64,000 nucleotides of DNA from Cannabis sativa (taxonomy: Eukaryota; Streptophyta; Magnoliopsida; Rosales; Cannabaceae): contig NC_083609.1 in NCBI RefSeq assembly GCF_029168945.1, positions 24,859,501 to 24,923,500 on the forward strand, in the 5' to 3' direction. Positions 24,151 through 35,600 of this stretch are shown here, piece after piece; positions within the stretch are counted from its first letter, which is position 1, and each line of letters begins with the position of its first letter. Under the pieces are notes generated by a model. The model had not been told where the DNA came from. It made no database searches and worked only from the letters and a program-made list of their open reading frames with translations. The position numbers and the translations under genes are program-made.

Positions 24151-24405
24151 TAACTTAATTAGATTTTATCATTTTTTTTACAACTAGCATTTATACCTCT
24201 TCTACATGATTCAAGTTTAAGCCAATCTAATTTATGACAATAAGAAGCTATAAAAAAATTACAAGGTATGGACAATTACAAATGACATACGATGATTACG
24301 ATTTTGAATGTAATGGTAACTGATTATAAGTGAGATACCACAATATAATTAATTTTGAATATAGTGATAACTACAAGTAAAATACAATGATAATAATTTT
24401 AAATA
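24151..24405. other. AT-rich spacer
   Basis: Short repeats of a TACAATGATAACT-like motif are visible, but nothing else can be supported. Confidence 0.3.
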
Positions 24406-24777
24406 GAGTAATTTGCGACATAAATATCTAAGTTTAACTTCTAGTTACAAATAAATACATAAATTTAATTTTTGGCGGTAATAATACTTAAGTTATAATT
24501 CTGGAACTTTTGTAGGTACCTGACTATTAAGTGTTAAGTAAATTACTACATGGTAATTCCTGATTGGTCTAAATCATTAAAGTTTTTTTTTTTAAAAAAA
24601 AAAATAATTTAAATATACTAATAAAAAATGATACGTGGATAATGACTTAATATTTAACGGTTAGGTACCTACAAAGTTCTAAAAATATAACTTAGGTATT
24701 ATTACGGCCAAAAATTAAACTTAGGTAATTATTTGCAACTGAGAGTTAAACTTAGGTATTTATGCCACAAATTACTC
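24406..24777. mobile_element. Mutator-like MITE, copy 1
   Basis: The inverted ends GAGTAATTTG and CAAATTACTC extend imperfectly over about 100 bp on each side. The flanks TTTTAAATA and TTATAAATA match at 8 of 9 bases. A closely similar element of the same length is at 35200-35572. The long terminal repeats and 9-10 bp duplication point to the Mutator superfamily. It is non-coding. Confidence 0.75.
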
Positions 24778-25064
24778 TTATAAATATAATGGTGATGATA
24801 ATAACTTTAAATATAGTGACTTTGATTTATTTAATAAGTTTATTTTTAAAAATTAACATGGAAAATATAAAAATGATTTCGAGTTAACTAAATTTAATAG
24901 GTATTAATTAAAAAATATCTATGATAATATAATAAATATTAATAAAAAAATATACAAATAATGTATACACACTTAATTTGAATATGAATTTAAATAATAG
25001 ATCCATTATTTTTCATAACGCTTATACTATTAACGAATTTGTACACAATTTATCTATATATAAA
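24778..25064. other. AT-rich spacer
   Basis: No gene or repeat structure was recognised. Confidence 0.3.
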
Positions 25065-25890
25065 GGGAAATTTGATTTTCTATGCTTAAAAAATCCTAAA
25101 ATTATATCCCTAAACCTAAATGTTATACCATAGGCAATATATGACTACTTTTGCTTTATCCCCATAATACCCCTCACATTTGAACCACTTGAGTTTTTTT
25201 TTTTTTTTTTTTTTTTTTTTCGGTTTGAGAGAGACGAAGAAAGAGGAGTTGGGTCCGATGGTCGGACCATGGGTCCGATTGGTCGGACCCCATGGTCCGA
25301 CCATCGGACCACTAGAATTTTTTTTTTTTTTTTTTTTTTTCGGTTTGACGAGACAAAGAGAGAGAGGGGTTGGGTCGATGGTCGGACCATGGGGTCCGAT
25401 GGGTGGGTCCGACCCCATGGTCCGACCATCGGACCACCGGAGTTTTTCTTTTTTTTTTTTTTTTTTTTTCAATTTGACAGAGACAAAGAGAGAGAGGGGC
25501 TGGTGCACGGAGAGAGGGGGGCTATGGGGGCCGGTGCGCCGTGCACCGTCACCGTCGGTTGAGGCTTCGGGGTTGAGGCTTCGCGACGGAGAGAGGGGGC
25601 TGGGTGGGTTAAGCCTTCGGGTCCGAGAGAGACGAAGAGAGAGAGGGGGCTGGGTGGGTTAAGGCTTCGGGTCCGACAGAGGGGGCTGGGTGGTCCTCGT
25701 CGTCGTCGTTGGAGGTGGTGCAGGAGGTGGTGGAGGTGTTTTGGCCGAGAGAGAGAGACAATTGCTTTGGTTCAAATGTGAGGGGTATTATAGGGATAAA
25801 GCCAAAGTAGTCATATATTGCCTATGTTATAACATTTAGGTTTAGGAATATAATTTTAGGATTTTTTAAGGATAGAAAATCAAATTTCCC
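25065..25890. mobile_element. Small DNA transposon with GGGAAATTTGA ends, copy 1
   Basis: Roughly 130-bp inverted terminal repeats start GGGAAATTTGATTTTC and end with the inverse. The flanks are TATATAAA on both sides (25057-25064, 25891-25898), an apparent 8-bp duplication, although the AT-rich context weakens that. The interior is GC-rich and dominated by poly-T tracts, palindromic GGTCCGATGG repeats and GAGAGAGGGGCTGGG segments. No transposase is encoded. The element at 49159-49969 shares the ends, the 8-bp duplication and the interior motifs. Confidence 0.75.
25195..25470. repeat. Tandem poly-T/palindrome units in the GGGAAATTTGA element
   Basis: Units of about 120 bp consist of a 20+ base T run, CGGTTTGA, GAGACAAAGAGAGAG, then a near-perfect inverted repeat (arms GGTCCGATGGTCGGACCATGG and its inverse, for example 25252-25310). 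Two full units and a third partial one are present. Confidence 0.8.
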
Positions 25891-25898
25891 TATATAAA

Positions 25899-26094
25899 TG
25901 AGAAGTATGAGGCGATGATGTGACATTCTAAAATCTTTTCAAAACTATTATTCTCTTCTCTCATTAATTCTCTCAATTTTAATATTTTATTAAAGCATAA
26001 ATTTACAAATTAATATTTTACTATTATTTTAATAACTTTTCTATAAAAAAATATAAATCTATAAATTGATATTTTACTATTATTTTAATTTTCT
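25899..26094. other. AT-rich spacer
   Basis: Low-complexity AT sequence with repeated TATTTTACTATTATTTTAAT motifs. No gene was seen. Confidence 0.3.
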
Positions 26095-26215
26095 ATAAAA
26101 ATATAAATATTTAAAAAAAAGTTAGAAAATAAAAAAAATCCAAAAAAAAATATTAAAACTTAAATCAAATATAATTAATTATAAATTTCATTTATATACA
26201 TACATAAAATATAAA
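26095..26215 (+). repeat. Direct repeat, left copy, flanking the Pack-MULE-like element
   Basis: An AT-rich block of about 120 bp, including GTTAGAAAATAAAA and AAACTTAAATCAAATA, is repeated at about 28005-28125 with few differences. The last 9 bp (AAATATAAA) are the target duplication of the element between them. Confidence 0.7.
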
Positions 26216-27249
26216 GGGAAAAAAACAGAAAAATACAAAAAAGGAAAAAAAATTACAGAAATACTATGGGCCGGCCCATTAAACATTTATACAGTCAACA
26301 TACAAATATTTACAAAAATACCACATGCACTAAGCCTTCAGCTGTACAGAGCGAACGTTGAAGATGAACATACCTCGATCGTTTCAAAACCGCAAAATGA
26401 AACCAAAACGAGGAAAATACAACCATTAAGTCTGGCAAAATCAACTGGAAAAGAAGACCTGCAATGATCTACACAGAAAATGACGAAAAAAAATTAGAAA
26501 AACTGTGAAGAAACTGAAATTACACATTTGTTTTCTGTTTTATTCGATCAAAACAACTCCCCCTAATATCGAAATTCAGATTCATGAAATGTAGATCTGT
26601 AGCAAACAGATCTGGAGCTCCCACCAAATCCAAAACAATGTATGATGTGAAAATTTTTAAAGAAACCTCATAAATAATACATCTACGTTATATACAGTTG
26701 CATTTTGATTGATTACTGGTTTCCAATATAAATATATTTTTTTAAAAACACAATAAGAAGAGTAAAATCGAATTAAGGTACAACCAGTTACGTATAAGTC
26801 TGTTTATTTTTTGTTTTGGTTGCCTTATAGTTACATTATCATTTTATGATAGTTTATATATTATGCAGGAATTTAATTTGATGGGGACTAAGAAATAGTA
26901 GTTATGCATAGTAAGTTTTGTGCAAATAGTTGCATATTAGTTTTATAATGAAATAACATATGCAAGTAGCAAAACTATAATAAAACTACAAAACAACTGT
27001 ATACAAACTAAAATACAGGAAAAACTCCTTGAACATCAACATCCATGATAAATCTCATTGTTACCCATTGATGATATAAAAATGGATAGGAAACAACTAG
27101 ATAAAAAACATATTAAAAAAAATACATACATAAGGTGTTTACACTATTAAAAAACTATTACAAAATGATAAATCAATAAACACAAAACCTACAAAAGTTG
27201 AATATGAAAAAATTTCAAAAATGGGCGAAAACCAAAAAGAAACCGAAAA

Positions 27250-27450
27250 CAAACCTCGGTTCGAACATCAGCACCAACATGAGCTTTTTTCCCAGAAACG
27301 TCTTCAGCCATTTTTTCTTGCACACCGAGCTTTGTTTTCTTCTTAGGATGAGGTCTCCCACGCTTCGTTAATGGAGGAGCAAAATCAGAATCTTCCTCCT
27401 CAAATAATAGGACGTTTTCCCTTAGCTTTATTAGCTAGTGATTTCAAACC
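27250..27450 (-). pseudogene. Captured coding-like fragment with AT-hook-like motif
   Basis: On the minus strand an ATG near 27452 opens MGLKSLANKAKGK, and after a frame break the sequence continues EEEDSDFAPPLTKRGRPHPK and then KMAEDVSGKKAHVG. The acidic run followed by KRGRP resembles a nuclear protein with an AT-hook. I do not recognise a specific parent gene. It is too short and interrupted to be functional. Confidence 0.4.
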
Positions 27451-27654
27451 CATTCTAGATTTTTTTTTGAACAGGGGAAGGAGATGAGGATGAACGGGTC
27501 ACAATCATTTTAAATAGAGATTGAAAACAAAAGAAAAGAGGGAAAACAGTTATGTGATTGGTTTAGTGGGAGTTGAAAAAATATTGAAGAACAAAAATGA
27601 GAGGGAAAAAATTGTTGGAGAATCGTGGGGAGTTATGGTTCAACAATGGAGGTT

Positions 27655-27886
27655 ACTTGATCTGATTCAAAAAAAAAAGAATAAAAATAAAAAATCAAAT
27701 GTAAACAAAAGAAAAAAAAAAGGGAAGTGATTGAGAGTTGATTGATGGTTGATAAGTGCATGGATTTTACCTGATCTGATTCAAAAAGAAAAATGAATAG
27801 AAATAAAAAATCAAATGTAAACAAAAGAAAAAAAAGAAAAGGGAAGTGATTGAGAGTTGATTGATGGTTGATAGGTGCATGGATTT
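27655..27886 (+). repeat. Tandem duplication, about 115-bp unit, two copies
   Basis: Each unit runs from a TGATCTGATTCAAAAA segment to TGATGGTTGATA(A/G)GTGCATGG. The copies differ by a few bases and small A-run indels. Confidence 0.85.
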
Positions 27887-28004
27887 GATGTGCAAGTGGT
27901 ATATGTGTAATAAAATTAAGAGAGAAGGTAAAAATGTTGATGTAACCGTAATGTTGTATATATGTAATAAAGTTGGTATTTTGTATTTTTGGTGTAAAAA
28001 TTTC

Positions 28005-28125
28005 AAATATAAATCAATAAAAAAAAGTTAGAAAATAAAAAAAAAATCTAAAAAAATATTAAAACTTAAATCAAATATAATTAATCGTAAATTTCGTTTA
28101 TATACATATATAAAATATAAATCAA
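28005..28125 (+). repeat. Direct repeat, right copy, flanking the Pack-MULE-like element
   Basis: Near-identical to 26095-26215, including CAAATATAATTAAT and TTATATACATA segments. Confidence 0.7.
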
Positions 28126-28431
28126 TACATATAAATTAATCTATATCTATATATATAAATAACAGAGACATAAAGCGGTGACATGATACTCTTAATGTTT
28201 TTTAAAGCAATTTTATTTTCTCTCTTTAATTTTCTCATTTTTTTTAATTTTTAATATATATAATTGCTCTAAAACTATTTTTCTCTTTTCTCCTTAATTC
28301 TCACTTTTTTAATTTAAGTTCTATAAAAAAATACAAAAATAATTCCATAAAACTCAAATTATAGTAATAATAATATAATTTACAACCTTAACGTTTTTGT
28401 CTTTTATTTAAAAAAATATTATTATTATTAT

Positions 28432-28477
<46 letters not shown>

Positions 28478-28538
28478 TATGAAAATGATAACTTTAATGT
28501 GTACGTTTTTGACTTTTTTTTTTTAAAAAAATATTAAG

Positions 28539-28586
<48 letters not shown>

Positions 28587-29018
28587 GAATCAGTTGTACG
28601 TGATACTTGAAATAATATTTTAATTACTTTTTACCACGTTTAAATTTTTCATTAAAAAATATTAATTAATTTTTAACAAAAGGTTACTTTACGTTTTTTT
28701 TTTTAAATGATAACTTTAATGTCAAGTATCACATCATTATAACTACAGAGTATTACTATTGTGTACCAGTAGTGTCCAACACCTTTCATTGGTAGCACCC
28801 TACGATTAGTTAATGATATTCTCTAAATCTTATTTTTTAAGTTATATGGGACCTGCTATTTAATTACACTAATAGTGGTATGATACCAACAAGGAGGGTT
28901 GCCTTTTAGCATTTCTCATAACTAAAATATCATATATTTATATATATATATATATATATTTTTTTTAATTAAGATATTTAAAAAATAATAATAACTTTTT
29001 TAAAACATATTAATTAGT
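28126..29018. other. AT-rich intergenic stretch with microsatellites
   Basis: Two (TAA)n tracts lie at about 28417-28477 and 28539-28584, in similar surroundings (GATAACTTTAATGT, TACGTTTTTGAC), suggesting a local duplication. Around 28765-28915 a segment beginning near ACCAGTAGTGTCCAACACC and ending near GGTATGATACCAAC may be a decayed MITE. No gene was seen. Confidence 0.4.
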
Positions 29019-29031
29019 AATAACAGAACAA

Positions 29032-29835
29032 ACTACATGCAGTCTATATAAAAGAAGAGAATTGGTGAGATTATCAAGCTACAAGTCAAGGAAGTTGGTA
29101 TTGGAAGCAAATAGTTGCAGCCAAGAACCAAATCAAATCTCTCACGGATGTGCACCGGTTTGCTCAAACAAAATACAAGATTTCAGCAGGTTACAAAATG
29201 ATCTGTCCTGTACAGGTTATAGTTGCATAGAGCAATGAGGTTTGGGGGAGATTCAACACACCCAAGCATAGTTTTATACTTTGTTTAGTTGTGCGATATC
29301 GGCTCAAAACCAAGGGAAGATTGCAACGATTCCGGCTGCTTGATGACCCGACTTGCAGCGTGTGTTTAATGCTGCCCGAGACTCACGAACACCTGTTCTT
29401 CTGGTGTCCTTTCTCTGAATACTGCTTACAACAGGTTAAAATGTGGCTGTCATGGGGGCCCAAACAAATGAGCTATCCCAGCTACTCAAATGGATACACA
29501 AGGCAAAAATTAGCAAGTTTCAAAAGAATATAATGGCAGCAGCTGCTGCTCATTTGGTCTACTCCATTTGGCATGCTAGAAATGACCAAATTTGGAATAG
29601 TCATATAGAAAGTAAAGATGTAATTGTACAAAGAATCAAAAATAGTGTTAAACATAGAATAAAATTATTTTGGCTAAACAAAATTGGTCAACAAGATAAA
29701 GATTGGTTCCATTCATTGTAAAAAAAGAAGAGAGATATGTTGTTCATGAGGTCTTTAACATAAAGATGCTCTTTCATTGTAAATGATTGTACAAAGTGTT
29801 GTGGATTAATAATAAACTTGCTGATTTATCAAAAA
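29032..29835 (+). mobile_element. 5'-truncated LINE (non-LTR retrotransposon)
   Basis: A 13-bp perfect target duplication AATAACAGAACAA (29019-29031 and 29836-29848), a terminal A-rich tail after TTTATC, and a coding end with the zinc-binding domain typical of plant LINE reverse transcriptases define this insertion. The full element would be several kb; only the last 0.8 kb was copied, the usual result of incomplete target-primed reverse transcription. Confidence 0.9.
29110..29721 (+). pseudogene. LINE reverse transcriptase C-terminus (zf-RVT domain)
   Basis: Reading from about 29097: a YWKQIVAAKNQIKSL segment, an in-frame stop near 29229, then VWGRFNTPKHSFILCLVVRY, KTKGRLQRF, a zinc-binding signature CSVCLMLPETHEHLFFWC (C-x2-C...H...C), a frameshift near 29450, and a helical tail (KISKFQKNIMAAAAAHLVYS, then IWHARN). 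This matches the layout of the zinc-binding domain after the reverse transcriptase in plant L1-type LINEs. It is broken and lacks the polymerase itself. Confidence 0.8.
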
Positions 29836-29848
29836 AATAACAGAACAA

Positions 29849-31501
29849 CTATAAATTTTCTCTAATGTCTTAAAAATGTTAAAAAATGTTTAAAATTCGA
29901 GATGAAATCTAAGATTAAGATATAAATTTGGGAAATATATATAATAGTGACAACTACAAGTAAACCACAGCAATGACAAGGGATGTGATACAATGATGAC
30001 AACATGTGAGATACAACGATAAAAATAAGTGAGATATAATAATAACAATATTTTTGAATGACCGAGATATGAAAATAATGCATTATGGAAAACACAGTAA
30101 TTTTAATCTACACTACCTTATTTATTTATTTTTATAAAAATAATTTCTTTTAACAAAACAATTTAAAATACTACATTTAATAAATTTTAAACTTCTTAAT
30201 AAATAATTATCAAAAAAAAAAAAAACTTCTTAATAAATAATTCTAAATAATAATTAATAAAATTGTGCATTTAATTTTTAATAAATAAATTATTAATAAT
30301 AAGAAATAAGATAATATATTTATAATTTTATTATATATTAGAATTATATCTTTACGTAATTATTTATTATAATACTAAAAAAAATTAAGTTAGCTACGCG
30401 AAGACCGACTATATTCCCTAGTTTTAAATATTGTCAATAAATTGGGTATTTTTTAATTTCAAATTTAAGATTTTATTTTATCATTTTAGTTTTTTACAAT
30501 ATTTACTCATTAATAATAACTCCATGTATAAAATAAAATTAATAAATAATTAAAAAATTAAAATATCTAAAATGAAAATTAAATTTTAAAACTGTATAAA
30601 CGATGTATAAATGAAGAATTGCCTACTAAATTTATATTATAATTATTAATTAGTTTACAATTATAATACTATGTACTCATTAATATTCACTTTTTAGGTA
30701 CATATTAAAATCATAACATAATTTTGAAAAGAATTAAAATAACATAGTTTCTATTTTAATTAAAAATATTAATTTGTTTATAAAAATTACGTTAATCTCC
30801 TTAAAAAAAATTACGCGTTTTTTTTTTTTTTTTGAAAAAAAGCGTTTATGTCATAAAAAAAAAAAACTATGTTAATATAATTCTCATTTTATATATTTAA
30901 CGTTTTTTTTTTTGGTTATAATCAAATTTCTGTACGTAACCATTAAAAATTATTCCATTAATGGTAATATCAGTTATTTGAATTAATATTGCAAAATAAA
31001 TATTAAATTAAGTTTATCAGAATATATTTAATTTAAAATTAAATTAAATTAAATAACTTTTAAAAGAAAATATTATTTTAAATAATTAAATTTTATCTTA
31101 ATTATTTAAAATAAATATATGAAAAAATACCCTAGAAATCTTCAAAACGTTAACTAATAATTTTTTAAGTTTTTCTTTTTTGATTAGTTGGTGAATATCT
31201 AAACTTAATTTAAAATATTATTTATTAAAACCTAAACCTAATATGATTAGAATATTTAATGTAAATATATATAATCCTAGGTCACAGAAAACATTCTTAT
31301 TATTTTCTAACCTTAAAAGATGTTTAGGAATCTCGACATCTTAAGTATTGAGAATATTTAGAAACATCTATATGTTACTTTTTATCTTACTAGTACGTAG
31401 ATTGACTTGAAGATTGTGAGAAATTTCTATTACCCTAATAAAAAAGAAAGCCAGGAATGTTTGATAAACTTCAACAGGTATTCTTTAATTATTGTAGGTC
31501 A
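29849..31501. other. AT-rich intergenic stretch
   Basis: 1.65 kb of low-complexity AT sequence with long A and T runs. I see no gene, no RNA gene and no clear transposon ends. Confidence 0.5.
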
Positions 31502-31774
31502 GATTTACCCTGTGTTTGGTAGAGAGAAAAAATATTGAAGGGAAAGAAAATCTGAAAAAAAAAGAGAAAAATATTTTCCATTAAGTTGTTTAATATTGAG
31601 TTACAAAATAGAATATTATTAATTTTATTTTATTTCAAAAATGAAAGCATGTTTTAGTAAATTTCTATAATCTTACCCTAAACAAAATATTTCTATTCAC
31701 TTTTGTCTTCAATTTAGGTGAGAAATTTTCTTAGTGGTTTTTTTCTCTCATCTTTTACCAAACAATCTCAAATT
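31502..31774. mobile_element. Possible MITE upstream of the TBC gene
   Basis: ATTTACCCTGTGTTTGGTAGAG at the left resembles the inverse of the right end (CTTTTACCAAACAATCTCAAAT). The GTTTGGT ends are common in plant MITEs. No clear target duplication was found. Confidence 0.35.
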
Positions 31775-32129
31775 TAGTTTCTATCCATTTTTCTCCTCTA
31801 CCAAATTAATGAATATATATTTATTAATTAGTTTTTAAAACCCACAGCCTAGTATGCTTTTCACCTTGATTTTGATCTTTTAATACCAACAAAAACAAAA
31901 TGGTGTGGACCTTAGAAACCAGCTGACGAAATAGGCATGGAATTGAATGTAGTAGGACTAGGATATTCCTTTCCTGTATTGTTGTAAATGAATATTAAAA
32001 CTATAATAACATATCTATCTTTTACAAAAATAAATAAATAAATCTTAACCAAAATAAATGAATAAAAATGAAAAATAATAATAATAATAAAAGGAAAACA
32101 TAAAGAAAGGGGTGCAGTGGTGTTGTGGA

Positions 32130-32273
32130 GTTAGCGAGCGAGTAGATGGTGAAGAAGAAGATGAGCTCTTCTTCCTTAACCCCTCTTTCTCTCTATTTCT
32201 CTCTCTTACCCATTTTCAATTGTAGAGATCTCATCATCACGCTCTCTCCTTCTCTCTCTATCTCGCTCTCTAG
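32130..32273 (+). other. Probable 5'UTR exon of the TBC gene
   Basis: A CT-rich leader with CTCTCTCT runs ends at the donor AG|GTAACTT at 32274. The next exon starts after CTGTGCTAG at 32560. The transcription start is not determined. The region looks like typical plant leader sequence and contains an upstream ATG. Confidence 0.55.
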
Positions 32274-32566
32274 GTAACTTCATTTATATTTCTCACTGAT
32301 TCCGATCGCTGTTTGATCATCATCATCATCACTCATCGCCTATTATTCTCCTCTTCTTCCTCTCTTCATATATTTTTATTTATTTTTTGATGAATTGGTT
32401 ACAGTTTTCAAATCCCACGATCACATATAACAGTAGTTCGTTTGCGATACCAAATTATTGATATTTATATGTGAAATGCTTTTTCGTGGTAGTTATTGTT
32501 TTTATTACTTCATCAGTTGATTAATTAATTTATGGTTATTTTGAATTGGGCTGTGCTAGTTGGTAA
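32146..32566 (+). CDS. Candidate uORF of the TBC gene (spliced)
   Basis: ATG at 32146 opens MVKKKMSSSSLTPLSLYF, runs 42 codons to the donor at 32273, and after splicing to 32560 reads two more residues and stops at TAA 32564-32566. The stop shares its last A with an ATG (TAATG) that is in frame with the main protein. A translated uORF here could lower or condition TBC protein output. This is inference from sequence: splicing and translation are not shown. Confidence 0.35.
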
Positions 32567-32619
32567 TGGTAAGGAGGAGGAGGGGGAGGAGGCGAGAGGT
32601 GGATTTCGGGAAGTGTGAT

Positions 32620-35600
32620 ATGTCTTGTGGTGGAGGAGGAGGAGGAGGAGGAGGAGGAGGAGGAGGAAGGGGCGTAAATGAAGACCGATGGACTTGTGCG
32701 AAAGGTGGAGTGGCCATGAATTTTCAAAGGGTCAGTTCAATTGTTCGGGACATTGGTGAGCCTTGCCTTTCCCAGTCGCCAATAAAGGTTTCTGTAGCTG
32801 TAAGCCTCTTTTAACACATCCCAACTTATTCCCTTTTGTTAATTTTCATATTGTCAACTATCTAAGTTTCATATTACGCCATCTTTATGTGCTTGTAATT
32901 GAGTTGAGCAGTTTAAATATTTCTTTTTTAATGAAAAGTTTATAACTTTATTGGAATCTCTTATCGATATGAAATGTGATTTTAGCAAAAACAAAAAATG
33001 AGCCCCTTTAGCTTATAGCATTATAGCTTATATGATTTAGTTCACTTGAATATAAACAGAATAAGTTGTGATTTTTTGAGTATTAGAATTTCTGAGTTAA
33101 GATTATGTAAAGTAATCCCAGCTTCCCCTGCCCATGGCTTACTATGTTTTCTCACGCCTAAAGCTTCAGCTCTTTCTGCATTGATCCAAATTGTGGACTT
33201 TTCTAACAAAACCTTTCATGAACTTAGCAATCCACGTTCCATACATATTACCTGAGCTTGTGCTGCTTCCTCTAAAAATCTGCATCTACGTTTAGCTTTA
33301 TTCATTCTTGAGGAGGTTGCTGTGCAAACAAAAAATGAAAAGTTATTTGAGTTGGGAGACATCTATCTTCTATTTGTTGCATTACATCCTTTTTTCATGA
33401 ATTTATACATTAAATGACACAGCAAGTGCTCCTTATGTGATGAAATTAACTTAATTATCTCCCCAAAGAGGCGGAAAATCGTGACATTTAATTTGCTTCT
33501 TCACAAACATATTCCTTTGACTAGCTAGGTGGTGCATATATCTATGCAACATACTTATATGCACTCACATACTTCAGTTATGTTCCAATAGAATTCTGGT
33601 TACCGAGTTATTTATAGAAAACCTTTATCACAGAAAATAAAGTTTATGTACAAAATTAATCTTATTAGCAATTTTTTCTTTCACTTTCTTATTTGCATTT
33701 TTTTTTTCAAATTCTTACCTCTATACTTCTTCCAGATTAATAATATAATTTTTCTTCCATCTTATTTGTTACCTTGCTCTAAATTTTTCATCTTTCTTTT
33801 TATTATGCAGGCAAACAAAATGCTTAAGCCACAAAGGTGGCATGCAGCCTTTGACAGTGATGGAAAGATTTTTTGTTTTCAGAAGGCACTTAAACGGATT
33901 ATTCTTGGGGTACGTAATACGTTGATGTAAAAGTGAAAGATTTTTAAGAATCATTAGTATTTATTTAGGTCCTGTCTTTTAATGTCACTACGTACCTTCT
34001 CATTTATATTTTACCAAGGCATTTTGTTCAAGTGTTGAAGGATCATGATAACATGTAACTGTGCCATGTGCATCATGTATATTGAGTTTTTCATGTATTG
34101 GATATTGCCTATTAAATTTTTTATTACTAAAATTACGAATGATAGTTAGGGAAAGAGGGGTTTCGGATATAAACTTCTTTTTTTTTCCTTAAAAAAAATC
34201 AATGTTGTTTGATATTGTCGTCTGGAAAAGTTATGATGTATTCTTGTTCATTATCAATAAATAAGTAATCAAAGAATTCTAACTTCTAACTTGCTGTATG
34301 ATAGGGTGTAGATCCATCAATCAGGCCAGAAGTTTGGGAATTTCTACTTGGTTGCTATACTCTAGGTAGCACAGCAGATTATCGAAGACAATTAAGGGCA
34401 GCACGAAGGTTTTGTATTTGCTTCTGTTTACTCATATATTTATTCCAGCTGCTCATTCTGTTCTTGTTCAGCCCATATTATTGTCTAGGAATGATACTGG
34501 GTGCACCCCTTAGCTTCAACCTTAGTTGCCATCATACTCACATGTTGTTTTAATGACATGTCTTCCTTTTCTATTTCTTAAATGGTCATCTTATTTTTCT
34601 TAAATATATAAATAAGAGCATAGTTCAGAATTGTCATTATATAGTTTGCTACATAGTCTTCAATCAAAAACTTATAAAAAACTTTGTTAAGCAAGAATTA
34701 CACTAAAGTGAGGTAGAAGATGGACTAACAAGAGCATTGGGCAGATTAACATTCATGCTTGAATGGGATAATGTGCGATGTTCTTTAATAAAGTATTTTC
34801 TATGAAAATGACTTATGAGGAATGCAAATTTACTTTAGTGCAAAGTTTCTCTTATTTATTGATTAGTTAATTCTATCAGGTGAGTGTTCCTTTATTTTAT
34901 AGTATTGTCAAGGGGCACCATAATGCTGAACACCACTTGATGTGGCATATGGTGATTGGTACAATTTAATATTTTGCCTACATATTTTAATTTAAAATAG
35001 AATATGTGGAACCTAGTATTTAATTGCACCATTCCGCATCAAATCGTGTTGGATATGATATTTCATAGAAAGACTCTTTATTCTAACTTAAGGTTTTGCT
35101 CCATAATGAATATAATTGTTCAAATGTTGACAAGAGTTCATCATGCTTTGGTACTTTAGATTTGGACCTTCAAAAGTGGCTAAACATAGTTTTAGTTAAG
35201 AGTAATTTGTGGCATAAATACCTAAGTTTAACTCCAAGTTGCAAGTAAATACATAAGTTTAATTTTTGGCGGTAATAATACCTAATTTATATTTTTGGAA
35301 CTCTGTAGGTACCTAACCGTTAAAATATTATGTCATTACCCACGTGTCATTTTCTTATTGGTATATTTTAATTAATTTTTTTTAAAAAAATAAAAATTTA
35401 ATGACTTGGACCAATTAGGAATGGTCACGTGGCAATTTACTTAACAATTAGCAGTCAGGTACTTATAAAAGTTCCAGAATTATAACTTAGGTATTATTAC
35501 CGCCAAAAATTAAATTTAAGTATTTATTTACAACTGGGAATTAAACTTAGGTATTTATGTCGCAAATTACTCTTTTAGTTAATACTCTTTTTCAGAAAAC

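Larger units (their letters stand above)
26216..28004. mobile_element. Pack-MULE-like element with captured gene fragment
   Basis: A perfect 9-bp duplication AAATATAAA (26207-26215 and 28005-28013) flanks a 1.79-kb segment. Its ends share an imperfect inverted AAAAATACAAAA region and then CCAC(A/T)TGCAC on the left matched by GTGCAAGTGG on the right. The interior includes CT- and gene-like sequence and a minus-strand coding-like fragment, but no transposase. A 9-bp duplication is typical of Mutator-like elements. Confidence 0.55.

Noticed and set aside
25180..25662. Overlapping open frames on both strands in the poly-T/GGTCCGAT region
   Set aside because: They are poly-Phe or poly-Lys and Gly/Pro/Arg repeats translated from low-complexity tandem units within a DNA transposon; no domain and equal openness in several frames.
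32536..32727. Minus-strand frame with poly-Ser
   Set aside because: It is the reverse of the GGA repeat that encodes poly-Gly in the TBC gene.
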